Assembly: GCA_010015675.1 (NCBI GenBank)
Contig: ML976993.1
Location: forward strand, 869,063-933,062
From: Byssothecium circinans
Lineage: Eukaryota > Ascomycota > Dothideomycetes > Pleosporales > Massarinaceae
Length of the DNA stretch: 64,000 nucleotides
Direction of reading: 5' to 3'
Position 1 is the stretch's first letter; the number at the start of each line of letters is the position of its first letter. Below, one piece after another: positions 33,821 through 46,683 of this stretch. The position numbers were made by a program, and so were the translations under genes. Under the pieces are notes generated by a model that saw only the letters and a list, made by a program, of their open reading frames with translations, made no database searches and was not told where the DNA came from.

Positions 33821-34361
33821 GCTGGATGGTGTAGTGGAGTCGTACAGTGGTATAAAAGGTGGCGGTGCCAACGGGATCGCACGGTGAGTCGGGTAGTTGA
33901 TGCCGTGGCGATTTAGACAGTGGTGGTGGATGGCGCAGGTTAAATGTCCTTTTAATGCGATCCCAGACTCGACACGTTTACCTTGGAGAGGTGGAGGAGA
34001 GACTGGAAGGGCCAGAATCGGAATAGGAAAAGATGCCCACGTGAGTTGGCGCTGCCCCGCGCTAATTGGCGCGCTCCTTTCTCGTTTGCTCGACGCGTGC
34101 CCCGCCGCCTACCCACCGCCAGACTCACCTGGTCTCTGAAAAGCGAGACAGCAAACGCCAAATGTCTGTGAAGGTTGAAAGTTGCGGCGGTAAAGTAAAA
34201 TAGTCAGCGTGACTGCACTTGCTCATAAAACTACGTTTGCTCTCGCTACCAATCCCACAAACAATATTTATATGCTCCCTCGAGCCTCTACTCCCTCAAC
34301 CTCTTCACTCCATTCAATATTCCCCAGTCTTTGTCGTGTCGTCAATTGCTAACCTCTCACA
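33821..34361. other. divergent promoter region, tap42/dicer
   Basis: 541 bp between divergent starts. No gene; presumed promoters and 5' UTRs for tap42 and the Dicer-like gene. Confidence 0.5.
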
Positions 34362-37300
34362 ATGCCCTGGGCTCCATCGTACGAAGTCCAGGAAGAGGAC
34401 GACGACCTGGACATGTCCGACGCCGAGTCGGGGGAGCAGCCAGAGAGCAAAGAAGAGGAAGAAGAAAAGTATGCCGCATACGGTGACGACGAGGAAGACG
34501 AGCCATCCGAGCCAGTGCGCGAACAAGACGGCGACGATGACCTTGACGACATTGACGGTTCCCACGCCCCCAAAACGAGTGCCGAGAAGCGGAGAGCTCA
34601 AAACGAAATCTTTCGGGAATTCGCCGCAGTCCGAGCAGCGCAAATAACCGAAAAGGAAATCAAAGAATCCCTCAAGGACGTGCGCGATGAAGTCCTTTCG
34701 ATTCAAGATATTCTGGCCAAGCAAGAGAATAGCTCCAGAATCACCAACCCTCGCGACTATCAGACCGAGCTCTTCCAGCGGGCCAAAGACGAAAACATCA
34801 TTGCCGTCTTGGGTACTGGCTCAGGCAAGACGCACATTGCAACACTACTCCTCCGCGAGATTCTCGATCGTGAGGTTGAGGCGCGTGCTCAAGGTGTCCC
34901 TCGCAAGGTCGCCTTTTTCCTCGTAAGCAAGTCTCCATCCAGAAAGAGTTTATATTCTGACAATGCAGGTCAATTCAATCAACCTAGTCTTCCAGCAGTC
35001 CAATGTCTTGCGTTGCGGTCTCGACCACCCAGTCGAAGGCATATGCGGTGCTATGGGCGCTGGCTTGTGGCAGAGGGATACGTGGGAAAAGTACCTAACC
35101 AAAAACATGGTCATTGTGTGTACCGCAGAAGTCTTGTGGCAGTGCCTGATGCACTCCTTCATCGGCATGTCTGGAATCAGCTTGCTCATCTTCGACGAGG
35201 CTCATCACACAAAAGACAACCATCCCTACGCTCGCATCATGAAAGACTACTACATTGCCGAGCCAAATGTAGTCAAGCGCCCCCGCATCTTTGGCATGAC
35301 CGCTTCTCCCGTCGACGCCAACATCAACGTCACTGATGCCACCAAGGTCCTCGAAAAGATTCTCCACTGCAAGATTGTAACCGTGTCCGATGACACGCTC
35401 ATTGCCAACAAAATCAACAAGCCAACCGAGCACGTCGTACAATATGATGTATTGCCTGAAGGATACGAGGCTCCTCTCTATCAGCAGCTCAAGTCTCGAT
35501 ATGGCGACTTGCCCGGATTTGACAAGCTCTTTAGGACCGCCAAAATCTTCAGCTCGGAACTTGGCCGGTGGGCATCCGACAAGTATTGGTCGTTTGCCTT
35601 TAGTGAGCAAGAGAGCCGAAAGCGTGAAATCAAACACGAGTTTAGGTTCCACAAGACGCTGAAGCGTGGTAAGCTGGACCAATTGAACGAACAGATCGCT
35701 CGGCTCAAGGAAGCCGCACAACTTGTTCAACAATACGACTTTGGTGTACCGTCTCCAACCCCAGAAGACTTGAGCAGCAAGGTATTGGTTCTCTACGAAT
35801 GGCTTGCAGAGTACTACCGCCGCCAAGGGAAGCACCGGTGCATAGTCTTTGTAGAGCAGCGACAGACGGCACGTTTGCTCAACCTCATCTTTTCCCACCT
35901 CGGCGGACCGCACCTCCATTGCGACATCCTTGTTGGTGTCAGCTCCAGCAGCGGCGACTTCAACATTTCACTTCGTTCGCAGGTCCTCACCGTCGCCAAG
36001 TTTCGCAAAGGAGAGCTCAACTGCCTATTTGCGACATCGGTAGCCGAAGAAGGTCTCGACATTCCTCAGTGCAATCTAGTCGTCCGATTCGACCTTTACC
36101 GTACAATGATTGGCTACGTTCAGTCACGAGGCCGAGCACGACACCAATATTCAAGGTACCTTCACATGGTGGAACGAGGCAATGAACAGCACAAGGGAGC
36201 AGTCTGGAATGCCAAAAGCGCCGAAGCGGCCATGAAGGCCTACTGCGAGGGCCTATCCAAGGACCAATTGCTCAACAGGATTGACTTGGAGTTACAAGCA
36301 GAAGACTTGTTTGAGAGTGACCTGGGCTTTCCCACCTACACCGATCCCGAATCCGGCGCCAAGCTCACATACAAGTCGAGCTTGCCCGTGCTAGGCCATT
36401 TTGTTTCCTGTCTGCCCGCTCCCAGCTTGGAGGTGACTTTGCAGCCAACCTATATCATCAGTCATGTGAGTTCAGCTGATGATTTGGACTACAACTCTCA
36501 GGGCGCCTTCCAATGCGAGGTCATACTTCCCGAGTGCTCTCCAATCACCTCAATGGTGGGCAAACCGTGTCGGAGAAAGGCTTTTGCCAAATGTGCCGCT
36601 GCGTTTCAACTCTGTCTCGAGTTACGAAAAAAAGGCTTCTTGGATGCAAACCTGCTTCCCACGTACAAGAAGCAATTGCCGGCAATGAGGAATGCTCTAC
36701 TTGCCATTTCCGAGAAGAAAAAAGATCAATATCCAATGCGACTCAAGCCAGACTTTTGGCAAATCAACTACGACTGCATCCCGGATCGTCTCTACCTGAC
36801 CGTTTTCGACATGGAATCGGGTCTCGACCGCCCACACCAGCCGCTAGGGCTCTTGACACGCGCCCCGATTCCGCAACTGCCCAAGTTTCCCGTCTATCTC
36901 AACAATGACCGAGCGTCCAATGTGGTCTCGTTGCCACTCACGACTCCACTGAAGACGACTAGTGAAAATCTCGAGCAGTTTACGACACTCTTTCAGATTC
37001 TCTACGAGGACATTTTCAACAAAGTATACGAGCACAATGTCCCCAGGGTCCCCTACTGGCAGGTCCCGATTCGCCTCGACCTAGCCGGCTCCATTACATC
37101 TTCGTCGATTCCAGAAGATGTCATTGACATGGACCAGGTGCAACAAGTCTGCACCCAGCGCGAGTGCAGGTGGACGCCTTCAACCACGCCCGACGAGCTA
37201 ACCGACATGTACTTTGTCGACCGGGGTGACGGTGGACGGCGCTTTTATTCCATCAGCGTGGAGCCGCATCTCAGGGCGCTTGATCCCGTACCGCAAGATG

Positions 37301-39216
37301 CACCCTCGTATAAATACTGCAAGAACATTCTCGACTACTCCGTCAGCCTCTGGAAGACGGCTCGTGAGCGGGCTGTTTGGGATACATCTCAACCAGTCGT
37401 CAGGGTGGAAAAGATTCCGTTTCGCCGCAACCATCTTGCTGCCGTTGAGAGCAAGGAGGCGTCGGATATCCGTGGCCACAATATTGCATACGTGTGCCCT
37501 GAACCCTTTAGGATCTCTGCCGTATGTATCCACCCATTTTGATGGAGTCTGCTAATTGATGAAAGGTTTCTACGCGCTTCATTGCCATGTGCTACGTCTT
37601 TCCAGCCATTATCCACCGCGTCGAAGACTATCTCATCGGTCTTGAGGCGGCTCATATGCTTGGCCTGAACATCGGACCTGCCCTCTGCCTGGAAGCACTG
37701 ACAAAAGACTCTGAAAACTCAGACGAGCACGGCGAGGAAAAGATCAACTTCAAGAGCGGCATGGGCTCCAACTATGAGCGTCTTGAATTCATGGGCGACT
37801 GCTTCTTGAAAATGGCAACATCCATTTCGACCTTTGTCCTGCAGCCTGACGAAAACGAATTCGAGTTTCATGTGCGCCGCATGGTGATGCTTTGCAACAA
37901 GAATCTATTCAATACTGCCATGGACCTCAAGTTGGTAGAGTTTGTCCGAACACAGGCCTTTTCTCGGTATGTGAGCCTCCCTAGTGATATCCCCAACTAA
38001 CAATAACAGTCGCACGTGGTATCCCAAGGGCCTCAAGATGCTTAGCGGCAAAGGCCACAAGGCTGCGGGCAACGAAGTGCTCAAGCACTCCCTAGGCGAC
38101 AAATCCGTTGCCGATGTCTGCGAAGCCTTTATCGGTGCCGCCTTCATGGAGCACAACAAGCCAGGCCAGTGGAGCCCCGAAATGTGGGACCAAGCCGTGA
38201 AGGCCGTCAAAGTGCTGGTACAGAGTAAAGATCACCTCATGGAAAAGTTTTCCGACTACTACGCCGCATATGAGAAGCCAAAGTACCAGGTCGCCGAAGC
38301 CACTGCCACACAGCTCGACCTCGCCGCCAAGGTGGAGAAGCAGCACCCATATCACTTCAAATACCCCCGACTCGTACGCTCAGCCTTTATCCATCCATCT
38401 CAGGCCTTCATGTGGGAGCACATTCCCAACTATCAGCGTCTCGAATTCTTAGGCGATGCGCTCCTCGACCAAGCATTCATCATGTACCTCTTCTACCGCT
38501 ACCCGGAAAAGGATCCCCAATGGATGACAGAGCACAAGATGCCCATGGTCTGCAACAAATTCCTCGGCACCGTCTGTGTCGAGCTCGGCTTCTACCACCA
38601 CATTCGCCAAAACAACGCCATGCTGAGCAGCCAAATCTACGACTGGGTCAATGAAATCGAGGAAGCCAAAGAAGCGTCCCAAGGCGCAGTCGACTACTGG
38701 ACCAACGTCTCCGAGCCGCCCAAGTGTCTTGCCGATGTCGTAGAAGCCTACGTCGCCGCAATGTTTGTCGACTCTGAATTCAACTTCCAGGTCGTGCAAG
38801 ACTTCTTCGACATGCATCTCAAGCAATTCTTCCTCGACATGTCCCTTTACGACGACTTCGCCAACCATCATCCCGTCACGCGCCTGCGCAACCTCTTGAA
38901 GATCAACTTTGATTGCAGGGATTGGCGCATGGCAGTCCACACCACCAAGTCCATCCTTCCCGGAAAGGATCAAGTCGTCGCCATGATCATGATTCACAAC
39001 AAGGTGCGCTTCCATGGCTTCGCTGTGAGTGAGAGGTATGCGAGGGGCAAGGCGGCTCACCAAGCCTTGGAGCGCTTGGACGGCCTCCCCGAATTCCAGT
39101 ACCGCAGAGACTACGGCTGTGATTGTGAAGAATCGGTTGATGCGGACAAGAAGAGCAAAGAGGTAGCCAAGGCGGCCGAGATGGAGTTGGCGGAGAAGCT
39201 CGAGGTGAAGAATTAG
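34362..39216 (+). CDS. dcl1: Dicer-like protein (RNase III family)
   Basis: Cuts double-stranded RNA into small RNAs for silencing. Four exons (34362-34922, 34969-37521, 37566-37966, 38010-39216) give 1573 residues, full Dicer length. In order: an acidic N-terminus; a DExH helicase with [22 protein letters not shown] and the motif VI QSRGRAR; a Dicer dimerisation (DUF283) region; a PAZ-like stretch (about 950-1050); RNase IIIa with [14 protein letters not shown]; RNase IIIb with [14 protein letters not shown] and [13 protein letters not shown]; and a C-terminal dsRNA-binding domain. Acidic residues of both nuclease sites (E..D and D..E) are present, so it should be active. The acidic start resembles the DCL1 rather than DCL2 type; that choice is moderately sure. 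No Argonaute is nearby. Confidence 0.9.
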
Positions 39217-40392
39217 GGTTGCGGGCTTGTGCTGCTGCTGTGCTAAAGCTTTCCTATCGACTCTGAATCACGAGTCGAGAGGATGCTTCGGGGCTGCAGG
39301 CTTGATCAAGGGGCCGGCCGTCATGATGATACATTTCCTGGGACTTGTTTCATTGTCGTGGGCGTTTTTGGAGATGGGGAACGAGAGTTTGCATTATTTT
39401 TTATTCCCTGCATTTTAGGCGTATATATATTGATACCCTTGCCATGCACTCACTTCACGGCTCACAACTCAAATGCGTGCCGTTTAGAAGAACGTCTGCT
39501 AGATATTTATTTTCCCACGCTTAATTGAAATATTATCACGCTGTTATTGCTTCTTCAGATCCGCAAGACGTTGAAACTTGGACGTTGGCTTGGTCAGGGC
39601 ATCGTTGGACTAATTATCAACTATGGTTAACCCACCTTATGGTGATAAGTTGAACAACGAGATGCAAACGGAGTGAGATTCGAACTCGCCCCTTCCCACC
39701 TTCCCCAGTCCAAGTAACGTTACAGTGACAACACCATCAATCAGGCAGTAGCGGCCAATAAAAAAAAGGAAAGTGTCAACACGAGGTTTTGAAAACCTTC
39801 GAGCTGACTATTGTGTGCTTCTGTTAGGTAGCTATTATCCTACTCTTTCCCTCCGATAAAAAAATTAATATCGTTATCTGAGATGCAGCGGTCGTTGGAA
39901 TAGGTGTTTGCTTTTTCGTTTGCGGGGAAGCAAACTTAGCAGGGGTGATGGGGATGGGAAGTAGAGGAAGTCAGCTAGTGGGAAGTCTAGGGTGGAGTAG
40001 GAGTAGTCGCCGAAATAACAGCTCAGCGCAATTCTCTAGAAAATAAATTCTCCTAATCATCTTCCGACCCTGAGCGGGATAGAAGGAACGGTAGTTCGAT
40101 TACCAATTCACGCACCCCACCCCACAACGTCCACTCCGATCGTCATCGTACCAACGACACATCATTATTACGGGAAAGCACGAGTTGGAATATGATCTCG
40201 ATTTCATTGTCATCTCTCTCCGACTGAAACAACCCCCATATCACATGCCCATTGCAAACAGGCAGAAGCATGCATATCCCACAGTCCCAAATTCATACAG
40301 TAGTATCCTTCATCCATGCACCACCACCGCAGTACCTATTCCGTATATTCCCGTATACCCTCGCACATCACCCCATCCATCAACCGGACGAT
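39217..40392. other. 1.2-kb convergent intergenic region
   Basis: Between the ends of the Dicer-like gene and a small minus-strand gene. It contains 3' UTR sequence and, near 39670-39690 on the minus strand, a tRNA B-box-like phrase without a full cloverleaf. No gene supported. Confidence 0.5.
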
Positions 40393-40950
40393 TTATTTCC
40401 CAGTCCAACCCTATAAGCAAACACCAATCAGCACCAGCGCCAGCACCCACCGCGATCACAAGAAGCGCAAAACATAACATACCTTCTCCTTGAGCTTATC
40501 CCAATACGCTTGATCCCTCTCGCTGCCCTTGACATGGCCATCCCTCGAGTTGGGCGTCGAGTAGATGCTGCCCTTGCGGCGCTGGAACTGCGACGGCGGC
40601 ACCTTGGACGCGTCCCATTCGCGGGACTGGCGGCCGTTGCGGTTGGTGCCGTCGTCGGGGGATTGCGAGAGGCGCATGTCGTCGCTGCCGGCGATGTTTT
40701 TGAGGCTGTCGTCTGTGTGGTGTTAGGCTGGGTTGGAGGCATGGGGGAGGGGGTTAGGGGAGATGGGATGGGACGGGCGGGTACGGACCGGTGCGTTCGA
40801 TGGGGACGGCGGAGGAGGGGTTGTCGGTGGGCGTGTCGTCGACGGCTGGAGAAGTGTTAGTACGGAAGGGGCATTGAGATTGTGGAGGTGAGGTGAGGAG
40901 GATGAGTCGAGTAGGTAAAAAGGGGATGATAACGTACTGTTCGTAGCCAT
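40393..40950 (-). CDS. small conserved-looking protein, unrecognised
   Basis: Four exons (40950-40938, 40845-40789, 40712-40483, 40410-40393) join in phase to 105 residues: a 13-nt first exon, two mid exons and an 18-nt last exon encoding GWTGK. The protein is hydrophilic and polar, with SREWDASKVPPSQFQRRKGS in the middle and a charged helix DQAYWDKLKEKGW at the end. No membrane segment or known domain. The tidy splice frame and Trp-containing C-terminus suggest a real, selected protein rather than a chance frame. Function unknown. It starts a 2.8-kb intergenic stretch shared with syf1's 3' end. Confidence 0.65.
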
Positions 40951-43744
40951 GTTGTTCAGCTTCAGTTCTTTCCGTGTCGTTCAATACTCAACTCAATAGA
41001 AAAGTATTAGTTTATGAAAGAAAGAGGTGGGGCAGAGCAAAGGAGCTCAAAGGGACAAGAGTAAGGAAAGCAAAGCAAAGCAGCGGCCAAGTGACGTACA
41101 TACATATACTCTGTGCCACATCTACCCCGTCCCGTATCTATGCGGCCTCGCTTCGAATTAAGACCAAGAGCAGCTCAGCCATCCCTATCCATCCATCCAA
41201 TCCATCACATCCATGGCTTTGAACCGCGTCACACCTACCAATTAACCACCCCTCATCCCACCACACCAAACTACTCACTACCCCTGTTCTTCGCCCCCGA
41301 AGCAACCGAATCAATCACATTATCAACAAAGAAACAGAAGGCCCAGGCAACGATTCGCCACCTCGTTTCCTATTGCACAATGCAAACCAGCCTTGGCCCA
41401 GCTGTAAGCGGTTCCGAAAGGCGGGAAAGGTACGTAATTCGCTCCTACATGCTTGAAGCTTGAAGCTTGAGCGTGAGCTTGAGCTTCTGCATACGAAATT
41501 TCCGGGGGAGTGCTCGGGCGGGTTGAGGCGATCAGGTCGTTCCCGTCAGCGATTTGCGCAGTGTTCAGTATTGTGCCGTTGTTGAAGGAGTTTAGGGTCT
41601 GGAGCTAGTGGTTCGGCTACTTACGTCATATGGAGATGGTGGGGTCAGCTGGGACGCGGCGCGTTTCTGATTGGACGGAGACGGGGCTACCAGAGTACAC
41701 TGCACTGCACTGCCTCACACCAGCACAAAGCACACCATTTACGGCTTCTCTCTCTTTCAACACCAAACGCGGCGGCTTCAAACCTTGCCAATCACATCGA
41801 TGGGGTATCGGTCGCGCTGCAATTGGCGGGCGCTAACTTGGCATTGGGAAGTACTGTATGGGTATGACGTTCGAGCAGAGCAAAGGTGGGCATTTATCCT
41901 ACCGTGGGTATAGCAGTGAGTGGTACCATCTAGGATGATAGAAGGAAACTATGACCGTGACCGCCGCTCACAATCTCCTCTATACAATCTGCCTGCGCCA
42001 TTGCGAAGCTATGATGCCACACCTCCCACACCTCCCACACCACCTCCTCCCCGATAGACGAGCTGATCTACCCATAGTCACAAGCCTCCCAATCCCTGCC
42101 CCAGATCCTTCCCCAGATCCCATCCCGCTAGATCGCAGGCATGCAAGCTCGCACACATCTCCTACGCGAGGCCTTGGGGCGTTGCTGGGCGTCCCACCGT
42201 GGTATAGGCTGGTGGAATTACCTGAGAGAGAAAGCCCGAGACCAAGCTGAGATTTCGAGCTAAGAAGATGCATACTGTGGAGAGTTACAAGACGGCGGTA
42301 ATTATTGCAGTATGGCCGTGAAATACTTGGTTTCTCATCTACAGTAGTGTAGACTAACTAGTGCGAGTCCATGTGGTCTGTCGTAGGGGGTAAGAATAAG
42401 GTCCGAATCGCAGGAGTTGGGCCGACGCAACCGAAACCGAAACTTTGGGGAGAAGAAAGACGGGCGTGTCCGTGTTTAGCCGTCCTCGTTCAATCTACCG
42501 CATGATGCCTCTTTGCTGTTCTTCACATGCAAATATAGGTGGGTGGTACGAGAGCCAGAGAGGCCGTTGTTCAGGGCTGAAAGTACATACTCCAAACCCC
42601 CCGTATCATATCCCGCACGAGCATCTTTACACACGCATGCCTTCCCCACATCATGCTCGCGCGACAAGTACCTACCTACCTAGTCTAGCTAGGTAGTTCC
42701 ACCATATAGACTAGTGGAGGCGCAGCGCATGCATCCACTGAACACAAGACCGAAGACCGACCCAAGGACACCAACAGCTGAGTGAGCGATACTCCGTAGA
42801 CTAACTAACTACTACCGTAACCGACACTCCACGCCGTTCAAATGTTAGATATTAGATGCTGGCTGGATCCGACATGCACTCCGAAACGCGCTACGCACGT
42901 GTTTGGTAAATGTAAATAATGTAAATGCAAATGCAAATGAAATCCATCAAACGCTCCCGCGGATCCTCCGGTGCCCTCCACAGCGACCGATTGGTACATC
43001 CCTATCGAAGGGAAAATAAGCGCTACGGCAGCTGCTCCGATGAGGATACGATAGGACAACAGCGGACCCGAGACGAGAACACGGGACACGACGGTTTGCT
43101 GATGAAACGAAGTGAGCAGAACAGGAACGGAACCGAGACCGAAGATTGAAGTTTGAAGATGAAGGTGGTATAAACATTGTGGAGAGGGGTAAGTTATCTT
43201 TTGTGCATTTTTGCTGTATATGACAAGAAGAAAGGCAGATGAAATCTTGCGCCCAGTATGTTTTGCGTCTTGAAAGTTTGTGGTAGACGTAGGAGGAGGG
43301 GAGGCGTGGCATGGAACCGTCTATATCCAGACCAAAAAAAAGAAATGCCCCTCCTTCATCGTCCACGAGAGAAAGAAACGCATCCCTCCAAGTCACTCTA
43401 CTCTCACTTCTCCCATGCCCTCCCCTTCTTCGCAAAGTCCCGCCTCACCATCACTCCCATGTTGATGCCTCCGCCAAAGTCAGATCCGCCAAGCACAAAA
43501 AAACGCCGGGTATGCACCATCCGGGATAGCCATCCGTAGTACGAGCAAAAAAAAAGGCAGTAAATGAAGTGATAGTCAGCTTGTGCGAGCAAAGCAGAGT
43601 ATCCCGCTTTCGAGGCAGAGAAACATTTACACAGCCAAGAAGAAAGCAAAAGTGAACAGAATTGTTGTACCGATAAAACGCCGTGGTATGCAGACTTGGG
43701 TTGGGTTTTCGTGCCATGACCGCCCGAGTGAAGAGAATCGTAAA
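40951..43744. other. 2.8-kb intergenic region
   Basis: Between the start of the small gene and the end of syf1. It holds short microsatellite-like and pyrimidine-rich tracts and a small palindrome (ctacctagtctagctaggtag, about 42677-42697). No frame up to about 160 codons shows a domain. I see no gene here. Confidence 0.5.
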
Positions 43745-46312
43745 TCATAGGTCGTCGTCGAGATCGATGGCGTCGGGGTTCGCTGCGGCGGTCGCGTCTT
43801 CGGTGGGCTTGATGTGGCCGCCTTGAGGGCCTGTGCTGGCGGCAACGAAGCCCGCGGGTGCTTTTGCTTGTCGCTCGAGAGCTGCCATGGCATCTTCGCC
43901 ATCGGCCACATCGCCGTTGGTGTGCTCGACGTCTCCATTTTGCTGGCCGCGAGCGACGGCTTGAGAGGCGATAAAGTTGACATCAGTGCTGTGGTATGTT
44001 AGCATGTGCGCGATCAACGGAAAGGAATTGGGTACATACTTGTACTGAGCTTGGACACTCCGCTTGATCCGAAGCATCTCCTTGTACGTGTCTTCGTTTC
44101 CGTGCTGGACTTCAAACGACTCCCACTTCTTCCAGAAATCGGGGCTGGTCCTCGGGTCGCAAAACTGGCTCGCGTGGCCATAGATGGCTCGTGATCGGTC
44201 AATCTCACCTAGTCGCCTCTCCATCTCCGCAAACTTGAGACACATTTCCTTGGCTTCGCTGTCGGGCAGCGCAGCAATGGCGCGCTCATAAATGGATCGT
44301 GTAGATGCCAGGCCAAAATTGGAGGCCGACTTGGTAATGTAAAAGTTGAACATCTCCATGCGGTCCTCGTCGGCCACAGCACGTGTTGCGCGGTCGTAGA
44401 TGCGCATGGCATGGCGCGCAAGTCCACGGTCCTCTTCCAGGGCGCCGTACATGAGATACAGGACCTTGGCAAACTTGGGTGGGCAGCCTTCGACGGCCTG
44501 CTCAAATAAGTCTCGTAACCGCTCCATTCCAATCTTCCGGTCGACCGCTTTGGTCAGATAGAGGTTCCAAATCTCAAAAGCGACGGGATAGCTAAAGAGA
44601 TCCAGTCCGCGTTCAAAGACCTTGAAACAGTCTTCAAAGTAATTCTTCTCCTCGAGCAAATTGGCATAGTTGACAACAGTCTGTGGCGTGGCGATGCGGA
44701 GCTCAAAAATTCTCTCATACACCTTCCTCGTCTCCTCGAGCGAGCTGACACTTTCCACAAGGTCGACGTAAAAACTCCACAGCTTCCAGCTCTTGTGCAC
44801 ACGCTGCTGCGGTGTCAACGATTCATCAAAATAGTCGACAGTGGATCGCTTGGGCGCTTGCGTTGCCTTGGCCATGATTTCGACTGCTCGGTCAAAGTTT
44901 TCGTTGCGCAGCTCCATTTCAGCCCACTCGCACCACATTTCAGCCAGCTCAGAGACGGATTTGAACGGGACTTTGACGGCCTTTTCCATGATTACGCGCG
45001 CATTCTGCAAGTTCCCACCAGCCTCGTAAAACTTTGCATAGTTGGTCCAAAGCTCATGGTATTTGCCAATGGCTTTTTTGGGGTTGATGGCTGCAATGGC
45101 GTCGGTGTACGTCTGTACAACCTCTGTAGCATTGTCGCCCCACAGGGCGACGCGCTTCTCCCATTCGATGACGTTGTGCGGGTTCTGCCTTAGCATCACA
45201 TCATTTAGCAAAAAGGGCCGTCGCTGCATGAGCGATTCGAAGCGGACCATGCGGATGTCCAGATCGGCGTCGGCGTCGTGGTCGACCTTGCCCTTATCAG
45301 ACCGAGCGGCAGCTTCCTGGAGCTTGATCCCAATCAACGTTTCCTCGGCCTCGACATAGGTGTCGAAGACGACGGAAAAATCGCGGACCGTCATGACCGT
45401 GGTGATGCCCTCCTCAAAGACGTCGCGGGCTTTCTCGTACTCGAGCTTGTTCATCCAGTAGCGCGCCAGGCCGACCCAGAGAATTCCGCGCTGGTCGGGG
45501 AATTTGACGATGCCGCTCCGGATAATCTTTTCGACGTTGATGCCGCTGTCGTCGCCCGTCTCAATTTCTTGTGCGTGGTCGATGAGGAGATCAATCATCT
45601 CGGTCCAAAACTGAAACGGACCCTTTGCCTCCTTGCTCTTGAAGCGTGGGTTGTTGAGAATCTCCATGTATTTTCTGACGGCCTCGGTGTACTTGCGCAT
45701 GTCCTTGAGCAGCTCGATAAAGTCTTCCGCGTCTTCCGGATGAATCTGCATGTAGCGCCGCCATATCTTGACTGCCGTCTCGCCCGACGCCGACGTCGCA
45801 AACGGGCGGTAGAGGGCCCATATGCGGTTGTGCTGGGTGAGCGGGAGGGCGCGCAGGGCGCGGTCAAAGGTACGGCGGGTGGTGGTGACGAGGGGCTGCT
45901 CCATGAGGAAGCTGAGGTACATCTCCCAGATGCGCGGCATCTTGTTCAGGAGCACGAGAGCGCGCTCAAACAGGGCGTTGACCTTGACATAGTGCGGAGC
46001 GTACTTGGCCGGGTTCTTCTTCTCGAGATGCTTAGTGCGGAGCTCGAGGTAGAGCTTCCAGAGCTTGTAGGAGCGCGGCAACGTCGTGCAGGCGCGCTCG
46101 AGCACAAAGGCCTGCTCCAGGAGGCTCCCGCGCGACTTTTTGAAGCTGCAATAGTCCAGCCACGGCTTGACGCTGCCCGGATTGCGCTGAATATCCTGCT
46201 CGTAGGCGACGTCCTGGTCGGAGATGAGAAACAGGTCGTTTGGGCGTTCCATCTTGCGCTTGCTCGGGCGCGAGAGGCTCGCCGTCACGGTGCGGATCAG
46301 TTCGCCAGGCAT
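43745..46312 (-). CDS. syf1: pre-mRNA-splicing factor Syf1
   Basis: HAT/TPR-repeat scaffold of the NineTeen (Prp19/NTC) complex, homologous to yeast Syf1 and human XAB2. It acts in the activated spliceosome and links to transcription-coupled repair in animals. Two exons (46312-44040, 43988-43745) give 838 residues. Repeats run from about residue 20 to 770, with family phrases YEQDIQRNPGSVKPWLDY, NRIWALYRPF, ILWVGLARYWMNKL, WCEWAEMELRNENFDRAV and YNTDVNFIASQAVA. The C-terminal tail is acidic (AIDLDDDL). The intron is 51 nt, in frame and stop-free, so unspliced RNA would still read through. The start at 46312 is the first in-frame ATG. Confidence 0.9.
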   Translation of the reverse strand: MPGELIRTVTASLSRPSKRKMERPNDLFLISDQDVAYEQDIQRNPGSVKPWLDYCSFKKSRGSLLEQAFVLERACTTLPRSYKLWKLYLELRTKHLEKKNPAKYAPHYVKVNALFERALVLLNKMPRIWEMYLSFLMEQPLVTTTRRTFDRALRALPLTQHNRIWALYRPFATSASGETAVKIWRRYMQIHPEDAEDFIELLKDMRKYTEAVRKYMEILNNPRFKSKEAKGPFQFWTEMIDLLIDHAQEIETGDDSGINVEKIIRSGIVKFPDQRGILWVGLARYWMNKLEYEKARDVFEEGITTVMTVRDFSVVFDTYVEAEETLIGIKLQEAAARSDKGKVDHDADADLDIRMVRFESLMQRRPFLLNDVMLRQNPHNVIEWEKRVALWGDNATEVVQTYTDAIAAINPKKAIGKYHELWTNYAKFYEAGGNLQNARVIMEKAVKVPFKSVSELAEMWCEWAEMELRNENFDRAVEIMAKATQAPKRSTVDYFDESLTPQQRVHKSWKLWSFYVDLVESVSSLEETRKVYERIFELRIATPQTVVNYANLLEEKNYFEDCFKVFERGLDLFSYPVAFEIWNLYLTKAVDRKIGMERLRDLFEQAVEGCPPKFAKVLYLMYGALEEDRGLARHAMRIYDRATRAVADEDRMEMFNFYITKSASNFGLASTRSIYERAIAALPDSEAKEMCLKFAEMERRLGEIDRSRAIYGHASQFCDPRTSPDFWKKWESFEVQHGNEDTYKEMLRIKRSVQAQYKYVPNSFPLIAHMLTYHSTDVNFIASQAVARGQQNGDVEHTNGDVADGEDAMAALERQAKAPAGFVAASTGPQGGHIKPTEDATAAANPDAIDLDDDL

Positions 46313-46683
46313 TGTGTCGCCAGCGCAGGGGGGAGAACCCGCGGAGGGGCAAGACGAGATGAGGGCGCGATCGTGGTCGTGAGCGATGAGGTTGGAACGG
46401 CAAAGTTCGAGGAGCAGAGCGGAAGCCGTAGCGGTTATGGTAGCGGTCAAAGTGGGCTACGCCGGCCAATCACGAGCGGCTGCGGGCCAAGCCACAACAA
46501 CACTGGCGACGGCAGGCACGGGCCCCACACTGCCGGTCGTAGCTTCCCAGCGTGACGCAGCCAGCAGGAGCACCCACCAGACGTCAAACTACTCTGATTA
46601 CAGCCTTTCCCAGTCTTGCACCACTTAAAACACGTCTCCATTCGTTGCTTCCCTAAACCCTCCACTCTTCACAGCGTCTCAAC
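46313..46683. other. divergent promoter region, syf1/vma8
   Basis: 371 bp between divergent start codons of syf1 and the V-ATPase subunit gene. No gene; presumed shared promoter region. Confidence 0.5.

Noticed and set aside
39660..39770. tRNA-like B box (gagttcgaatctc on the minus strand)
   Set aside because: The T-loop phrase is good, but no matching acceptor stem or proper A box and anticodon arm can be drawn, so it is at most a remnant.
45278..46555. 425-codon plus-strand frame
   Set aside because: It lies antisense to syf1, whose HAT repeats and splice frame are clear. The frame is a by-product of codon bias.
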